Below, in pieces: positions 6,988 through 17,518 of a DNA stretch of 64,000 nucleotides. Below the pieces are notes generated by a model. It searched no databases. It had not been told where the DNA came from and saw only the letters and a program-made list of their open reading frames with translations. Where the stretch lies: positions 186,001 to 250,000 of the forward strand of contig NC_011886.1 in the NCBI RefSeq assembly GCF_000022025.1, given 5' to 3'. The position numbers and the translations under genes were made by a program. Origin of the DNA: Pseudarthrobacter chlorophenolicus A6. GTDB taxonomy: Bacteria; Actinomycetota; Actinomycetes; Actinomycetales; Micrococcaceae. Numbering within the stretch: position 1 is the stretch's first letter; each line of letters opens with the position of its first letter.

Positions 6988-9405
6988 CTACTCGCGCTTC
7001 TTCTTCCCTCGACTGCCCCGCAACCTGACTGTGCTGCGGCGAGCACTGGGAGGTAGGTTAGAGAACGTCATTTTGAGACTTCGCAGCGGGGCGATGTCTA
7101 CTGCGTAGTCTCGGTCGATGGTTCGTTCCTGAGGCCGGCCCCGGTACCGTGTTCCGAGTAGTGACGAATCAGGCTGATATAGAAGCAACATCGATCTGTC
7201 CGAATGCGTCTGGTACTGCTTGGCATCCATGTATTCGGCAAGGTGCTCTGTGCTCGCATCTTTCGGCGCGACCGATATTGTGAGTAACCAGGAGCCGTAG
7301 GAACCTGCACTGTGCGTTGTCAGGCTACGCTCAATGCCGCCACCCTGGGCTGCGCGCCTCAGCTCCCTTAAGTTTTTCCCGATATTTCGTTGAGCGCTTT
7401 CGCTCAGTCCTACCAGATCGGCGCCAAACCTTAGCCATCCAGGAGTCTGGGCCGCTTCACTAGAGGATAGGTACTGCTCAACCCACGGCTGCTCCTGCCT
7501 TACAGGCTTCGCCGCCTGAGTCCGTGAAAGGCCTTCTTGCCAATAGAACCATGCATCTAGTGGATCAGTGAGCGTCCCTAGCCGAACACGGGACTGCTCT
7601 TCATAGCGGCGCGCGTCAGAAGCTTTGATGGGCCGTTCCAGTGGGAGTTGTTTTGCGATCTCCTGTGGGTCTGGGTTGAAGTACATGCCGCCGTCAAGGA
7701 ACCACATGAACATGTCCAGCTCGTCGACGCCATTGACCATTGTTGCGAGTCTGCGGCCTCGGCGACGGCGCAGGTACTCGAGGAACTGGGCAGGGTGATC
7801 GAGGGTTCGGCTTAGCACCATCAGGTCATGCATGCTGACGATCCATGGGACTTCGGCGGACTCGATGATGCCTTTGTCCGCCAGCACATTCATCGACAAT
7901 GACAGCGGCCCCATGTCATCGAGCATTACGACGATTGAATGGACCTCTGAAGCTGAAGACAAGTCAATCCATTTGCCTTCGACGCTCCAGGCACCTCCGT
8001 TGGTCGTTATGAGACGGGTCAGCCGGTCGGCCTGAGCGCTGCCCTCTTTTAGAGTTTTTTCCAGGTCCTTAGCTAGCCGCTGCGCGTTGCCGCTTCGGGA
8101 TTTTTCCGTGATAGAGGCGGCTTTCACCTCAACGCAGATGGCAACCCCGTCGACCAGGAACAGTATGTCGGACTCGAACTTGTCGGTATCTACAGCAGTA
8201 CGGTCGGCTGTCTTCCCCAGGCTGGGGGTATCCGCGGCATCAATCGGGCCAATGTACTTCTGTCCCTCCCAACGCGGTTTAGCTCCATGGAGCATCTTGC
8301 CAAGCAGGTCAGCGGCTTTGGACTCGGAGTAAACTGCACGGCGCTTGTCATACTTTGGCCACATCTTGGCAGCACTGTTCTTTTTCTCGGCAGCGGCTGC
8401 AATCAGCCCGCGTTCAAGGTTGCGGCGTAACTCGTCTTCGCTCAAGAAGCCGTTGAGAAGGAGGTATTCGTCCTCATCCGCGATGCACCCCCATGGGGCG
8501 GGAAGTTCACCATCAACGAACCGGAGGACCGGGTTGACGTCGTTTTCCGCCGGCCGGGAGGTGCTGAAGAAGTCTAAGACCGCCCGCGCAGTCGTTTCTG
8601 CGACTCCGGAACGGGTGGCGACATCAGCCGGTGCAACGGCGCCGAACAACCTACACTCATTCATCATGATGTTGATGTCGCGTAGGAAGGCCTCGGAGTC
8701 GGCTGGCGCGCCGGCTTTGGTGGCTTCCCCAATCCGGTCCCGAGCACCAAATAGCCGCTCATTCATCAGCGCTGTTGATGCCTCGCGGACGGCACGGATG
8801 TCGTCGAGGGTGAATCCGAGTACATGCTTGATGACAGACTCAACGGACGGGTGGCCCAGCAGCTCGCTATTTACTTCCCTGGCGATTGATTCATACTGAC
8901 GTCCGCGGACAGACAGTTCGTACCCCACGAACTCACCAGCGAGAGCGCCGAGGGGCTGGTTGGCCTGCCGGCCCTGAAAGAGGGCGAGTGTACGCGCAGC
9001 GGTTACGATCTGAGCTGCCAGGCCAAGGGCTTCTGCAGGGTTGGGTTGGCCGGAGTTTGCCCCCGTTAATGGCTGCCGCGGCAGCCCCATGCCCATCAGC
9101 GTCAGTGCCACCACATCCTGGGCGGCTTGGGAGCTCTCTACCTGACTATCGCTCTCACGGAGGTCCGTGAAATCCCACGGCCCGGCGGCGAGGCGGATGA
9201 ATGCAAGCGCGTCGAATGAGTCAAAGCCCCGCAAACATCTTTCTAGAGAGGTGCGGGCAGCCCCTATCACGTCTCGCAGATTTGACTGAGGGTCCTCATC
9301 GCTGCCGATGTTCTCTACCATCTGCTGGTAATAGGCAAACGCTTTGTTGAGGTTTTGGGTGACGTTGCTGCCCACAAAGTTCAGCTGTCCGGGTGCGGAG
9401 CTCAT
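6988..9405 (-). CDS. Large hypothetical protein with a PD-(D/E)XK nuclease-like core
   Basis: This 805-residue protein has no signal peptide or membrane segment. Around residues 405-425 it carries FESDILFLVDGVAICVEVKA, a hydrophobic strand-D-x(10)-E-V-K pattern like the catalytic core of restriction-type (NERD/Mrr-like) nucleases. It is followed by a Lys/Arg-rich helix, as is usual. The N-terminal ~350 residues are helical; the C-terminus is basic (RLRGSRGKKKRE). No helicase or methylase neighbour is present. It lies between motif copies C and D with a small helical gene directly downstream. Its codon use is less GC-biased than the genes to the right. A role in defence or DNA handling is inferred from the core motif and island setting only. 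Confidence 0.7.
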   Translation of the reverse strand: MSSAPGQLNFVGSNVTQNLNKAFAYYQQMVENIGSDEDPQSNLRDVIGAARTSLERCLRGFDSFDALAFIRLAAGPWDFTDLRESDSQVESSQAAQDVVALTLMGMGLPRQPLTGANSGQPNPAEALGLAAQIVTAARTLALFQGRQANQPLGALAGEFVGYELSVRGRQYESIAREVNSELLGHPSVESVIKHVLGFTLDDIRAVREASTALMNERLFGARDRIGEATKAGAPADSEAFLRDINIMMNECRLFGAVAPADVATRSGVAETTARAVLDFFSTSRPAENDVNPVLRFVDGELPAPWGCIADEDEYLLLNGFLSEDELRRNLERGLIAAAAEKKNSAAKMWPKYDKRRAVYSESKAADLLGKMLHGAKPRWEGQKYIGPIDAADTPSLGKTADRTAVDTDKFESDILFLVDGVAICVEVKAASITEKSRSGNAQRLAKDLEKTLKEGSAQADRLTRLITTNGGAWSVEGKWIDLSSASEVHSIVVMLDDMGPLSLSMNVLADKGIIESAEVPWIVSMHDLMVLSRTLDHPAQFLEYLRRRRGRRLATMVNGVDELDMFMWFLDGGMYFNPDPQEIAKQLPLERPIKASDARRYEEQSRVRLGTLTDPLDAWFYWQEGLSRTQAAKPVRQEQPWVEQYLSSSEAAQTPGWLRFGADLVGLSESAQRNIGKNLRELRRAAQGGGIERSLTTHSAGSYGSWLLTISVAPKDASTEHLAEYMDAKQYQTHSDRSMLLLYQPDSSLLGTRYRGRPQERTIDRDYAVDIAPLRSLKMTFSNLPPSARRSTVRLRGSRGKKKRE

Positions 9406-9479
9406 GGCGCAAGTATCGCAGTCGCCTCCGACAAACTTGATGTGATTACCCGGGACTCATTTGTCCTGTCAACCTGACA

Positions 9480-9507
9480 ACACGACATAAGGTCAATTAT
9501 CGGCGTT
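9480..9507 (-). repeat. dif-like site D (complete 28-bp layout)
   Basis: On the minus strand it reads left arm AACGCCGATAA, 6-bp centre TTGACC, right arm TTATGTCGTGT. This follows the actinobacterial dif pattern (left arm ..CGCCGATAA, right arm TTATGTCAAGT, quoted from memory) with matches through GCCGATAAT and TTATGTC. It marks the change from accessory to core-like sequence, 112-139 bp before the PPK2 gene. It could be the chromosomal dif itself or an att site of a Xer-dependent element. Confidence 0.55.
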
Positions 9508-9618
9508 GAGACTCACGGTGTAACTGCACGATCCGCGACATGCCGCGGAAATGCACTCACTGGCCTATTCGAGCAGCCGGGTCACGTTCCGTTCATGTGG
9601 GGCTGTTAGATTCCGGCG

Positions 9619-10578
9619 GTGCCGAAGGGGCGAGAGGAGACTGTGGTGGATGTTGGCGGGAAGTTGACGCCCTGGGGCCAGGGGTGGGTCAGGGAGAACC
9701 TGCGTGAGGCCATCGACCGCCTGGTGGATCTGGGTTACACGGTGACGGGCGGCCAGGGCGATGACCCGGAGCTGATTGATCCCGGCGGATCGGCAGTGGA
9801 GACCTGGCGCGAGGACTATCCCTATGGGGAGCGGCTGACCCGGGAAGAGTATGACCTGGAGAAGTACCGGCTGCAGATCGAGCTGCTCAAGTTCCAGTAC
9901 TGGGGCCAGGACCAGGGCCTGAAAACGGTCATCGTCTTCGAGGGCAGGGACGCCGCCGGTAAGGGCGGGTCCATCAAGCGTTTCACCGAACACCTGGACC
10001 CGCGCTCCGCCAGGACGGTTGCCTTGGCCAAACCCTCGGACCGGGAACAGGGGCAGTGGTATTTCCAGCGCTACATCCAGCACCTGCCCACCGCCGGGGA
10101 GATCGTCATGTTCGACCGCTCCTGGTACAACCGCGCAAACGTGGAGCGGGTCATGGGATTCTGCAGCGACGCCGAGTACGAGACCTTTATGGCACAGGCG
10201 CCCCTGTTCGAACAGATGCTGGTGGACTCCGGGATCCACCTGACCAAGTTCTGGTTCTCCGTCACCCGCCTCGAGCAGCGCACCCGGTTCGCGATCCGGC
10301 AGATCGACCCCGTCCGGCGCTGGAAGCTCTCTCCGATGGACCTGGCATCCCTGGACCGCTGGCAGGACTATACGGAGTCGAAGGAACAGACTTTCCTGCG
10401 GACGGATACAGACCATGCGCCCTGGATCACCATCAAGTCCAACGACAAGAAGCGCGCAAGGCTCAACGCCATGCGCTATTTCCTCAACCAGTTTGAGTAC
10501 GACGGCAAAGACCCCTCCATCGTCTTCGGACCCGATCCCCTGATCGTCCGGCGGGGCCGGGACGCTGTGGGCGACTGA
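9619..10578 (+). CDS. ppk2: Polyphosphate kinase 2 family protein
   Basis: PPK2 enzymes transfer phosphate between polyphosphate and nucleotides. The protein has the family signatures in order: Walker A-like GRDAAGKGGSIKR (about residue 110), a lid region QGQWYFQRYIQHLP, and Walker B-like VMFDRSWYNRANVERVMGF. C-terminal RRWKLSPMDLASLDRW and YTESKEQTF blocks follow. The full reading from GTG 9619 gives 319 residues. AGGAG at 9635-9639 points instead to GTG 9643 or 9646 as the start, losing 8-9 residues. Whether it favours ADP or GDP, or synthesis or use of polyphosphate, cannot be read from sequence by eye. Confidence 0.93.
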   Translation: MPKGREETVVDVGGKLTPWGQGWVRENLREAIDRLVDLGYTVTGGQGDDPELIDPGGSAVETWREDYPYGERLTREEYDLEKYRLQIELLKFQYWGQDQGLKTVIVFEGRDAAGKGGSIKRFTEHLDPRSARTVALAKPSDREQGQWYFQRYIQHLPTAGEIVMFDRSWYNRANVERVMGFCSDAEYETFMAQAPLFEQMLVDSGIHLTKFWFSVTRLEQRTRFAIRQIDPVRRWKLSPMDLASLDRWQDYTESKEQTFLRTDTDHAPWITIKSNDKKRARLNAMRYFLNQFEYDGKDPSIVFGPDPLIVRRGRDAVGD

Positions 10579-11718
<1,140 letters not shown>

Positions 11719-11741
11719 CCCGGCCGGCCGCCCGCACGAAA

Positions 11742-13517
11742 TCAGGCAATCAGCGCCAGCACGCCGCCCGCGGTGACCACGCCGCCGGCATCCACCCGCA
11801 CGTCGCCAAGGGTGCCGGCGCGGTGGGCTGTCACCTGGGTTTCCATCTTCATCGCTTCAAGGACGACGACGGGATCCCCGGCCGCCACCTCGGCGCCCGG
11901 CTCGACCAGCCACTTCACCACGGTCCCTGCCATGTCCGCCCGCAACTCACCGGGGGCCGCGGCACCTGCGGCAGTGCCGCCGTCGTGCTCTCCGCTGATG
12001 GGGCCGCCCGCCAGCGTGACGCCCGCGGGAACCGGGCCGCCGGAGCGCGCCCAGCCGTCCAGCAGTGCTGCGGGCAGCCCGACGGCGAGGCGCCGGCCGT
12101 CCACGTCAACGGTGATGGTGCGCCGCGCACCGTCCGGGACGGACGTGCCGAACTCCGGGTCCGCGCCGATGGTCTCCGCGAAGTCCGTTTCGATCCAGCG
12201 CGTGTGGATGCCGAGCCCGGTTTCGGAGGTGAAATCGGGCGCCTCCACCACGGCCCGGTGGAACGGCAGCACGGTAGCCACGCCGCCGATCTGCATCTCC
12301 GCCAGGGCCCGGCGTGCCCGGCGCAGCGCCTGCTGCCGGTCCGCGCCGGTGACGATCAGCTTGGCCAGCAGCGAATCGAACTGCGGCGCCACAACCGACC
12401 CTGCCCGGACGCCGGAATCGAGGCGGATTCCCGGGCCGGTGGGGCCGCTGAACGCGGTGACGGTCCCGGGTGAGGGCAGGAAGCCGCGGCCCACGTCCTC
12501 GGCGTTCAGCCTGAACTCGAAAGCATGCCCCCGCGGAGAGGGATCGGAGGCAAACCGGAGCCGTTCGCCCGCAGCAATCCGGAACTGCTCCTGGACCAGG
12601 TCGATGCCGGTGGTTTCCTCGGTGATGGGGTGTTCCACCTGCAGGCGGGTGTTCACCTCGAGGAAGGCGACGGTGCCGTCGGCGGCCACCAGGAATTCGA
12701 CGGTCCCGGCCCCCGCATAGGAGGCTTCGCGGCAGACTGCCTTGGCGGCGTCGTAAATCTGGCGGGTCTGGCCGTCGGTGAGGAACGGGGCGGGGGCTTC
12801 TTCCACGAGTTTCTGGTGCCGGCGCTGCAGCGAGCAGTCCCGGGTTCCGACGACCACCACGTTGCCGTGCTGGTCCGCCAGGACCTGGGCCTCAACGTGC
12901 CGGGGCCGGTCCAGGTAGCGTTCCACGAAGCATTCGCCACGGCCGAAAGCCACCACGGCCTCGCGGACTGCGGAGTCGAACGCCTCCTCCACCTGGCCCA
13001 TGTCCCGGACCACTTTCAGCCCGCGCCCGCCGCCACCGAAGGCAGCCTTGATGGCGATGGGGAGGCCGTGTTCCTCGACGAAGGCGCGCGCCTCAGCGGC
13101 GGAGTCCACCGGACCGTCGCTTCCGGCCACCAAAGGCGCCCCGGCGCGGACGGCGATCTCCCGTGCCGTGATCTTGTTGCCCAGCTGCCGGATGGCCTCC
13201 GGGCTGGGCCCGATCCACGTCAGCCCGGCGCCGATGACCGCTTCCGCGAAACCGGCGTTCTCGGACAGGAAGCCGTAGCCGGGGTGCACGGCGTCCGCTC
13301 CGGACTCCGCGGCGACGCCCAGCAGCTTGGCGACGTCCAGGTAGGTTTCCGACGGCGCGTTGCCGCCCAGGCTGTAGGCCTCGGTGGCGGCGCTCACGTG
13401 CATGGCATCGGCGTCCACGTCCGCGTAGACCGCCACGGATTCGAGCCCGGCGTCCTCGCAGGCCCGGGCGACGCGGACAGCGATTTCTCCTCGGTTGGCG
13501 ATGAGGACCTTGCGCAT
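11742..13517 (-). CDS. Biotin carboxylase with C-terminal biotin carboxyl carrier domain
   Basis: This 591-residue protein has a complete biotin carboxylase module ([16 protein letters not shown]..., ATP-grasp loop [42 protein letters not shown]). Its C-terminal biotinyl domain carries the EAMKMET motif, with the target Lys near residue 560. It uses ATP and bicarbonate to carboxylate biotin. ATG 13517 overlaps the stop of pxpBC by one base (TGATG), so the two are translationally coupled. No acyl-CoA carboxyltransferase subunit is nearby. The only possible carboxyl-acceptor module is the AHS1/AHS2 (KipI/KipA) protein encoded just upstream, which is homologous to the carboxyltransferase part of urea carboxylase. 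Confidence 0.92.
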   Translation of the reverse strand: MRKVLIANRGEIAVRVARACEDAGLESVAVYADVDADAMHVSAATEAYSLGGNAPSETYLDVAKLLGVAAESGADAVHPGYGFLSENAGFAEAVIGAGLTWIGPSPEAIRQLGNKITAREIAVRAGAPLVAGSDGPVDSAAEARAFVEEHGLPIAIKAAFGGGGRGLKVVRDMGQVEEAFDSAVREAVVAFGRGECFVERYLDRPRHVEAQVLADQHGNVVVVGTRDCSLQRRHQKLVEEAPAPFLTDGQTRQIYDAAKAVCREASYAGAGTVEFLVAADGTVAFLEVNTRLQVEHPITEETTGIDLVQEQFRIAAGERLRFASDPSPRGHAFEFRLNAEDVGRGFLPSPGTVTAFSGPTGPGIRLDSGVRAGSVVAPQFDSLLAKLIVTGADRQQALRRARRALAEMQIGGVATVLPFHRAVVEAPDFTSETGLGIHTRWIETDFAETIGADPEFGTSVPDGARRTITVDVDGRRLAVGLPAALLDGWARSGGPVPAGVTLAGGPISGEHDGGTAAGAAAPGELRADMAGTVVKWLVEPGAEVAAGDPVVVLEAMKMETQVTAHRAGTLGDVRVDAGGVVTAGGVLALIA

Positions 13518-15205
13518 CAGTTGCTCACTTCGTTTAGGGAATCGTGGGAAGAATTAGCGGGGGCAGGCAGCCCGGGCGCCCAGCGGAACCGGATTGAGCC
13601 GCCCACCGGAACCTGCGCGGCGAGGTCCAGGTGGTAGTCCGCCACCACGCCGATCACCGGGTAGCCGCCCGTGATGGGATGGTCAGCCAGGAACAGTACG
13701 GGCTGGCCTTCCGGCGGGATCTGCAGGGCGCCGGCCATGGTTCCCTCACTGGGCAGCTCCCCGTCCCGGCTGCGGCGGAGCGGTTCACCGGCCAAGCGCA
13801 TGCCCACCCGGTTGGACCGCGGAGTCACGGCCCAATCCTGGCTGCACAACAATTCCAGCGCCGCCGCATCGAACCAGTCGTCGCGGGGACCGGGCACGAT
13901 GTCCAGCACCGTGACACCGGCGTCCGGGTAGTCGGGCTGCAGCTCGGGGTTGCCCACCACGTTGGAGTTTGTGGCAACCCCGGCGCCGAGCAGTTGTCCG
14001 GCGGCCAGCGGTGCCGGCCCGATTCCGGACATGGTGTCCGTGGACCGGCTGCCCAGCACGGCTTCCGCTTCCACGCCGCCGCGGATGGCCAGGTAGGTGC
14101 GGAAGCCCTTTTCCGGGGCGCCCACGGTCAGGGTTTCGCCGTCCAGCAGGGCGAAGGCGGTGGCCATGGGAACGGTGCGCACCTCTTCGTATTGGGCACC
14201 GTCTTCGTTGTTATCGGTTCCGGCAGCGGACGACGGCGTCACTACAGTCAGTGCCGACGGCGCCCCGGTGACGGCCAGTACCTGGTCGCCCACGGCCTGG
14301 ACGCGCAGGCCGCCGGCCACGCTTTCGATCACGGCGGCGGAGGGGCCGTTGCCCAGCACCCGGTTGGCGCGCCGCACCGAGGCGCGGTCCAGCGCGCCGG
14401 CTGAGGATACCCCGAGACCCGCATGCCCTGGCCGGCCCAGGTCCTGGACCAGGCTCTGGAGCCCGGGGGAGAGGATGCGGAGGCCTGACTTCACGGCGGA
14501 ATGCCCGGAGGTTTCGGCCGGTGCGGCCGGGATTTCCACGAGTTCCCGTACTGCGCGGAACTGGACCCGGTCTCCGGGAGCGGCCAGTGCCGGCTGTTCC
14601 CGGCTGAGGTCCCACATGGGTGCTGCGGTGCGGCCGATCAGTTGCCAGCCGCCCGGCGACTGCCGGGGGTAGACGGCAGAATAGTTGCCGGCCAGCGCCA
14701 CGGAGCCGGCAGGGACAGCGGTGCGGGGCGAACTCCGGCGCGGGACCTCCAGGGCCTGGTTTTCTCCCACCATGTAGCCGAAGCCGGGGGCGAAGCCACC
14801 GAAGGCCACCGTCCAGACCTGCCCTGTATGGGCGGCCACCACTCCGTCAGCCCCCAGGCCGGTGAGCCGGCCCACTTCGGCGAGGTCTTCGCCGTCGTAC
14901 ACGGTGTCGATGGTGATTAGCGCGCCCTCGGTGTGGGACTGGACCGTCAGGTCCATCGCCAGCAGACGGTCAGCCATCCTTCGCGCCGCCGCGGGTGAGT
15001 CCGCCTTCACCATCACGGTTTCGGCGGCGGCCAGGACGTCCACCTGGCCGGGAAGCGGCGACTCAAGCAGGAGGGCCTGCAGGGCCAGGACGTCGTGGAG
15101 GCCGGAGAGCTCGGCGAGCACCGCCGTGGTGCCTACCGGCCGTACGGCCAGGACCCGGGCGGACAAAGCGCGGGCTGCCGTGGCGGGGCTGCTGACTGTT
15201 TCCAT
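13517..15205 (-). CDS. pxpBC: Fused 5-oxoprolinase subunits PxpB-PxpC (KipI-KipA / AHS1-AHS2)
   Basis: The N-terminal ~220 residues are PxpB/KipI-like ([41 protein letters not shown]). The rest is PxpC/KipA-like ([63 protein letters not shown]). With PxpA, such proteins cleave 5-oxoproline to glutamate using ATP. I place the start at ATG 15205, just after the MFS stop; an upstream ATG at 15268 would add 21 residues and overlap the MFS gene by 44 bases. The fusion of B and C is a common variant. The same domain pair forms the carboxyltransferase of urea carboxylase, which matters because a biotin carboxylase follows directly. Confidence 0.92.
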   Translation of the reverse strand: METVSSPATAARALSARVLAVRPVGTTAVLAELSGLHDVLALQALLLESPLPGQVDVLAAAETVMVKADSPAAARRMADRLLAMDLTVQSHTEGALITIDTVYDGEDLAEVGRLTGLGADGVVAAHTGQVWTVAFGGFAPGFGYMVGENQALEVPRRSSPRTAVPAGSVALAGNYSAVYPRQSPGGWQLIGRTAAPMWDLSREQPALAAPGDRVQFRAVRELVEIPAAPAETSGHSAVKSGLRILSPGLQSLVQDLGRPGHAGLGVSSAGALDRASVRRANRVLGNGPSAAVIESVAGGLRVQAVGDQVLAVTGAPSALTVVTPSSAAGTDNNEDGAQYEEVRTVPMATAFALLDGETLTVGAPEKGFRTYLAIRGGVEAEAVLGSRSTDTMSGIGPAPLAAGQLLGAGVATNSNVVGNPELQPDYPDAGVTVLDIVPGPRDDWFDAAALELLCSQDWAVTPRSNRVGMRLAGEPLRRSRDGELPSEGTMAGALQIPPEGQPVLFLADHPITGGYPVIGVVADYHLDLAAQVPVGGSIRFRWAPGLPAPANSSHDSLNEVSN

Positions 15206-15224
15206 GGGGACCCGGCCGCGCCGC

Positions 15225-16574
15225 TCAGGCGTGGCTCTCCTTTGCGCTGTTGTTGAGGAGGCGGACATCTTCCTCAGGCTGCGGATCGCGGCCCAGGCGC
15301 ATGCCCACGATGGTGATGACCGCGGTCAGCGCCAGGTACCCGGCAATCAGGTGCCAGCCGCCGGAGGCCGCGCCGTAGAGGGCGGTGAAGATCAGCGGGG
15401 CCACGGCGCCGCCGATCACGCCGGCCAGGGTGTAGGCGAGCGAGCTGCCGGCGTAGCGGAGGCGGGCCGGGAACTGCTCGGTGATGAACGCGGCCTGCGG
15501 GCCGTACATGAAGGCGTGCAGGGCCAGGCCGATCACCACGCCGATGGTGAGCATCAGCACGGACTTGCCCTGGATCATCAGGAAGAACAGCGGAATATAG
15601 ACGGCGGTTGCGGCGGCGGCGATCCCATAGACCCAGCGGCGGTTGAAGCGGTCCGTGAGGGCGCCGGCGGCCGGGATGAGGAAGAGCTGGAAAGCGGAAC
15701 CGATGAGGATGGCCGCCAGCACGTTGCCGGTGGTCATGCCGAGTTCCTTGGTGGCGTAGACGGCCACGAACACGGTGAAGAGGGCGTACAGGACGTCCGG
15801 GCACAGGCGGGACAGGGCTGCCGAAACCAGGGCCTTGGGTTCCTTGGTGAAGACCTCCTTGATGGGGGCCTTGGGGCGGTCGCCGTGGGCCTGGATGGCC
15901 TTGAAGACAGGGGTCTCCTCAAGCTTGAGGCGGATCAGCAGGCCGAACGCCACCAGGAGCGCGGACGCCAGGAACGCGACGCGCCAGCCCCAGGACAGGA
16001 ACGCTTCGTTGCTGAGCGAGGCGGCCAGGACGGCCAGGACGCCGTTGGCCATGAGGTTGCCGGCGGGCGGGCCGATCTGTGCGGCGGAGGACCAGAATCC
16101 GCGCTTGTTGGGATCGCCGAATTCGCTGGAGAGGAGCACCGCGCCGCCCCATTCGCCGCCGACGCCGATGCCCTGGGCCAGGCGCAGCAGCACCAGGATG
16201 ATGGGGGCGGCCACGCCGATGGCTGAGTAGTCGGGCAGGGCGCCGATGAGGACGGTGGCGGCGCCGATCAGCACCAGGGTGAAGACGAGGACGTACTTGC
16301 GGCCCACTTTGTCGCCGAGCCGGCCGAACACCACGCCGCCGATGGGGCGGGCCAGGTAGCCCACTGCGAAGGCCGAGAAGGACAGGAGCAGCCCCACGAA
16401 CTCGTCATCCGAGGGGAAGAAGATCTTCGGAAAGACGAGGGCCGAGGCCACCGAGTAGATGGCGAAATCGTAGTACTCGAGCGAGGTGCCGGTGAGGCTG
16501 GCGACATAGGCCTTCAGTGCGCCGGCCGGCGGCTTCCTTGCCGCCGTCTTTGCTGCCTTGTTGGTGCTGGTCAT
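15225..16574 (-). CDS. MFS transporter, metabolite:H+ symporter (MHS) type
   Basis: A 449-residue membrane protein with 12 predicted helices. It shows the MHS signature SLEYYDFAIYSVASALVFPKIFFP at the first helix, the loop motif RPIGGVVFGRLGDKVGRK, and RLAQGIGVGGEWGGAVLL. MHS carriers import carboxylates, betaines or similar small acids with protons. Placement between pxpA and pxpBC in one transcription unit suggests it brings in 5-oxoproline (pyroglutamate) or a related lactam; that substrate is an inference. Confidence 0.9.
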   Translation of the reverse strand: MTSTNKAAKTAARKPPAGALKAYVASLTGTSLEYYDFAIYSVASALVFPKIFFPSDDEFVGLLLSFSAFAVGYLARPIGGVVFGRLGDKVGRKYVLVFTLVLIGAATVLIGALPDYSAIGVAAPIILVLLRLAQGIGVGGEWGGAVLLSSEFGDPNKRGFWSSAAQIGPPAGNLMANGVLAVLAASLSNEAFLSWGWRVAFLASALLVAFGLLIRLKLEETPVFKAIQAHGDRPKAPIKEVFTKEPKALVSAALSRLCPDVLYALFTVFVAVYATKELGMTTGNVLAAILIGSAFQLFLIPAAGALTDRFNRRWVYGIAAAATAVYIPLFFLMIQGKSVLMLTIGVVIGLALHAFMYGPQAAFITEQFPARLRYAGSSLAYTLAGVIGGAVAPLIFTALYGAASGGWHLIAGYLALTAVITIVGMRLGRDPQPEEDVRLLNNSAKESHA

Positions 16575-16652
16575 GGTGTTTCTCCGAAGGATGTGGGTGT
16601 TGCGCGGGGCCTGTTGGCCATGGATGCGGGTGGCAGTAGCCGGGCGGATTGG

Positions 16653-17411
16653 CTAGGCGAACGCGCCGATGCTGATGCCGGCGTCGGCGAGGGCGGACTT
16701 CACAGCGGTAGCCATAGCCACCGCGCCTGGGGAGTCACCGTGCACGCAGATGCTTTCTGCGCGGATCTTCAGGATGGACCCGTCGATTGTCCTGACGGAC
16801 TGTTCGGTGGCCATCCTTAGTACATGCTCCGCCACTTCGGCGGGATCGTGAAGGACTGCGCCCGGCTGGGTACGGGACACGAGGGTTCCGTCCGGGTTGT
16901 AGGCGCGGTCGGCGAAGGCTTCGGTCACTGCCCTCAGGCCTGCTTCCTCTGCCAGCCGCAGGACTTCCGAGCCCGGCAGCCCCATGATGGGCAGGCCCGG
17001 GTCCACGGACTTCACGGCGTCGACGACGGCGCGCGCCTGGTCGGTGTGCGACACAATCGCGTTGTACAGGCCGCCGTGCGGCTTCACGTACTGGACCTTC
17101 GTTCCTTCGGCGGCGGCGAGGGCCTGCAGCGCACCGATTTGGTACACCACGTCGTCGGCCAGTTCGCTGGGGCTGATGTCCAGGAAGCGGCGTCCGAAGC
17201 CTGCGAGGTCGCGGTAGCCCACGTGCGCGCCGATGACCACGCCGGCCTCCGCCGCGTTCCGGCAGGTCCTGCGGATCACGCTGGGGTCCCCGGCGTGGAA
17301 TCCGCAGGCCACGTTGGCGCTGGACACCGAGCTGAACATGGCGGCGTCGTCGCCGAGGGTCCAGCGGCCGAAGGACTCGCCGACGTCGCTGTTGAGGTCG
17401 ATGGAAGTCAT
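16653..17411 (-). CDS. pxpA: 5-oxoprolinase subunit PxpA (LamB/YcsF family)
   Basis: This 252-residue protein has LamB/YcsF family signatures: [19 protein letters not shown] at the N-terminus, [37 protein letters not shown] and [12 protein letters not shown]. It is the third part of the ATP-dependent 5-oxoprolinase together with PxpB and PxpC. ATG 17411 is chosen because GGGGATCACAA gives a ribosome site and the family N-terminus begins there; an upstream start at 17489 would only add unrelated sequence. It is the first gene of the pxpA-MFS-pxpBC-biotin carboxylase operon and is divergent from a GntR regulator. Confidence 0.94.
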   Translation of the reverse strand: MTSIDLNSDVGESFGRWTLGDDAAMFSSVSSANVACGFHAGDPSVIRRTCRNAAEAGVVIGAHVGYRDLAGFGRRFLDISPSELADDVVYQIGALQALAAAEGTKVQYVKPHGGLYNAIVSHTDQARAVVDAVKSVDPGLPIMGLPGSEVLRLAEEAGLRAVTEAFADRAYNPDGTLVSRTQPGAVLHDPAEVAEHVLRMATEQSVRTIDGSILKIRAESICVHGDSPGAVAMATAVKSALADAGISIGAFA

Positions 17412-17462
17412 TTGTGATCCCCGTCTCATTGGTTGGTCATATCTAGGATGCACCAAATCTAC

Positions 17463-17479
17463 GGATTGTTCAACAATCC
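17463..17479. promoter_or_regulatory. Palindromic operator between pxpA and the GntR regulator
   Basis: GGATTGTT-C-AACAATCC is a perfect 8-bp inverted repeat around one base, in the 107-bp divergent promoter region. Its size and position fit a GntR/FCD dimer site controlling both the pxp operon and the regulator gene. Confidence 0.7.
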
Positions 17480-17518
17480 TTCGATTCAACGATGTGACGA
17501 TCGTGTAAATTCTCGGGT

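Noticed and set aside
8345..8899. 184-codon plus-strand frame inside the 805-codon gene
   Set aside because: Ser/Arg-rich antisense of a coding region with consistent codon structure on the minus strand.
3571..9507. Integron attC sites and gene cassettes
   Set aside because: The repeated core is TTATCGGCGTT, not the GTTRRRY core with paired R/L boxes, and no integron integrase is seen; a dif-like reading fits better.
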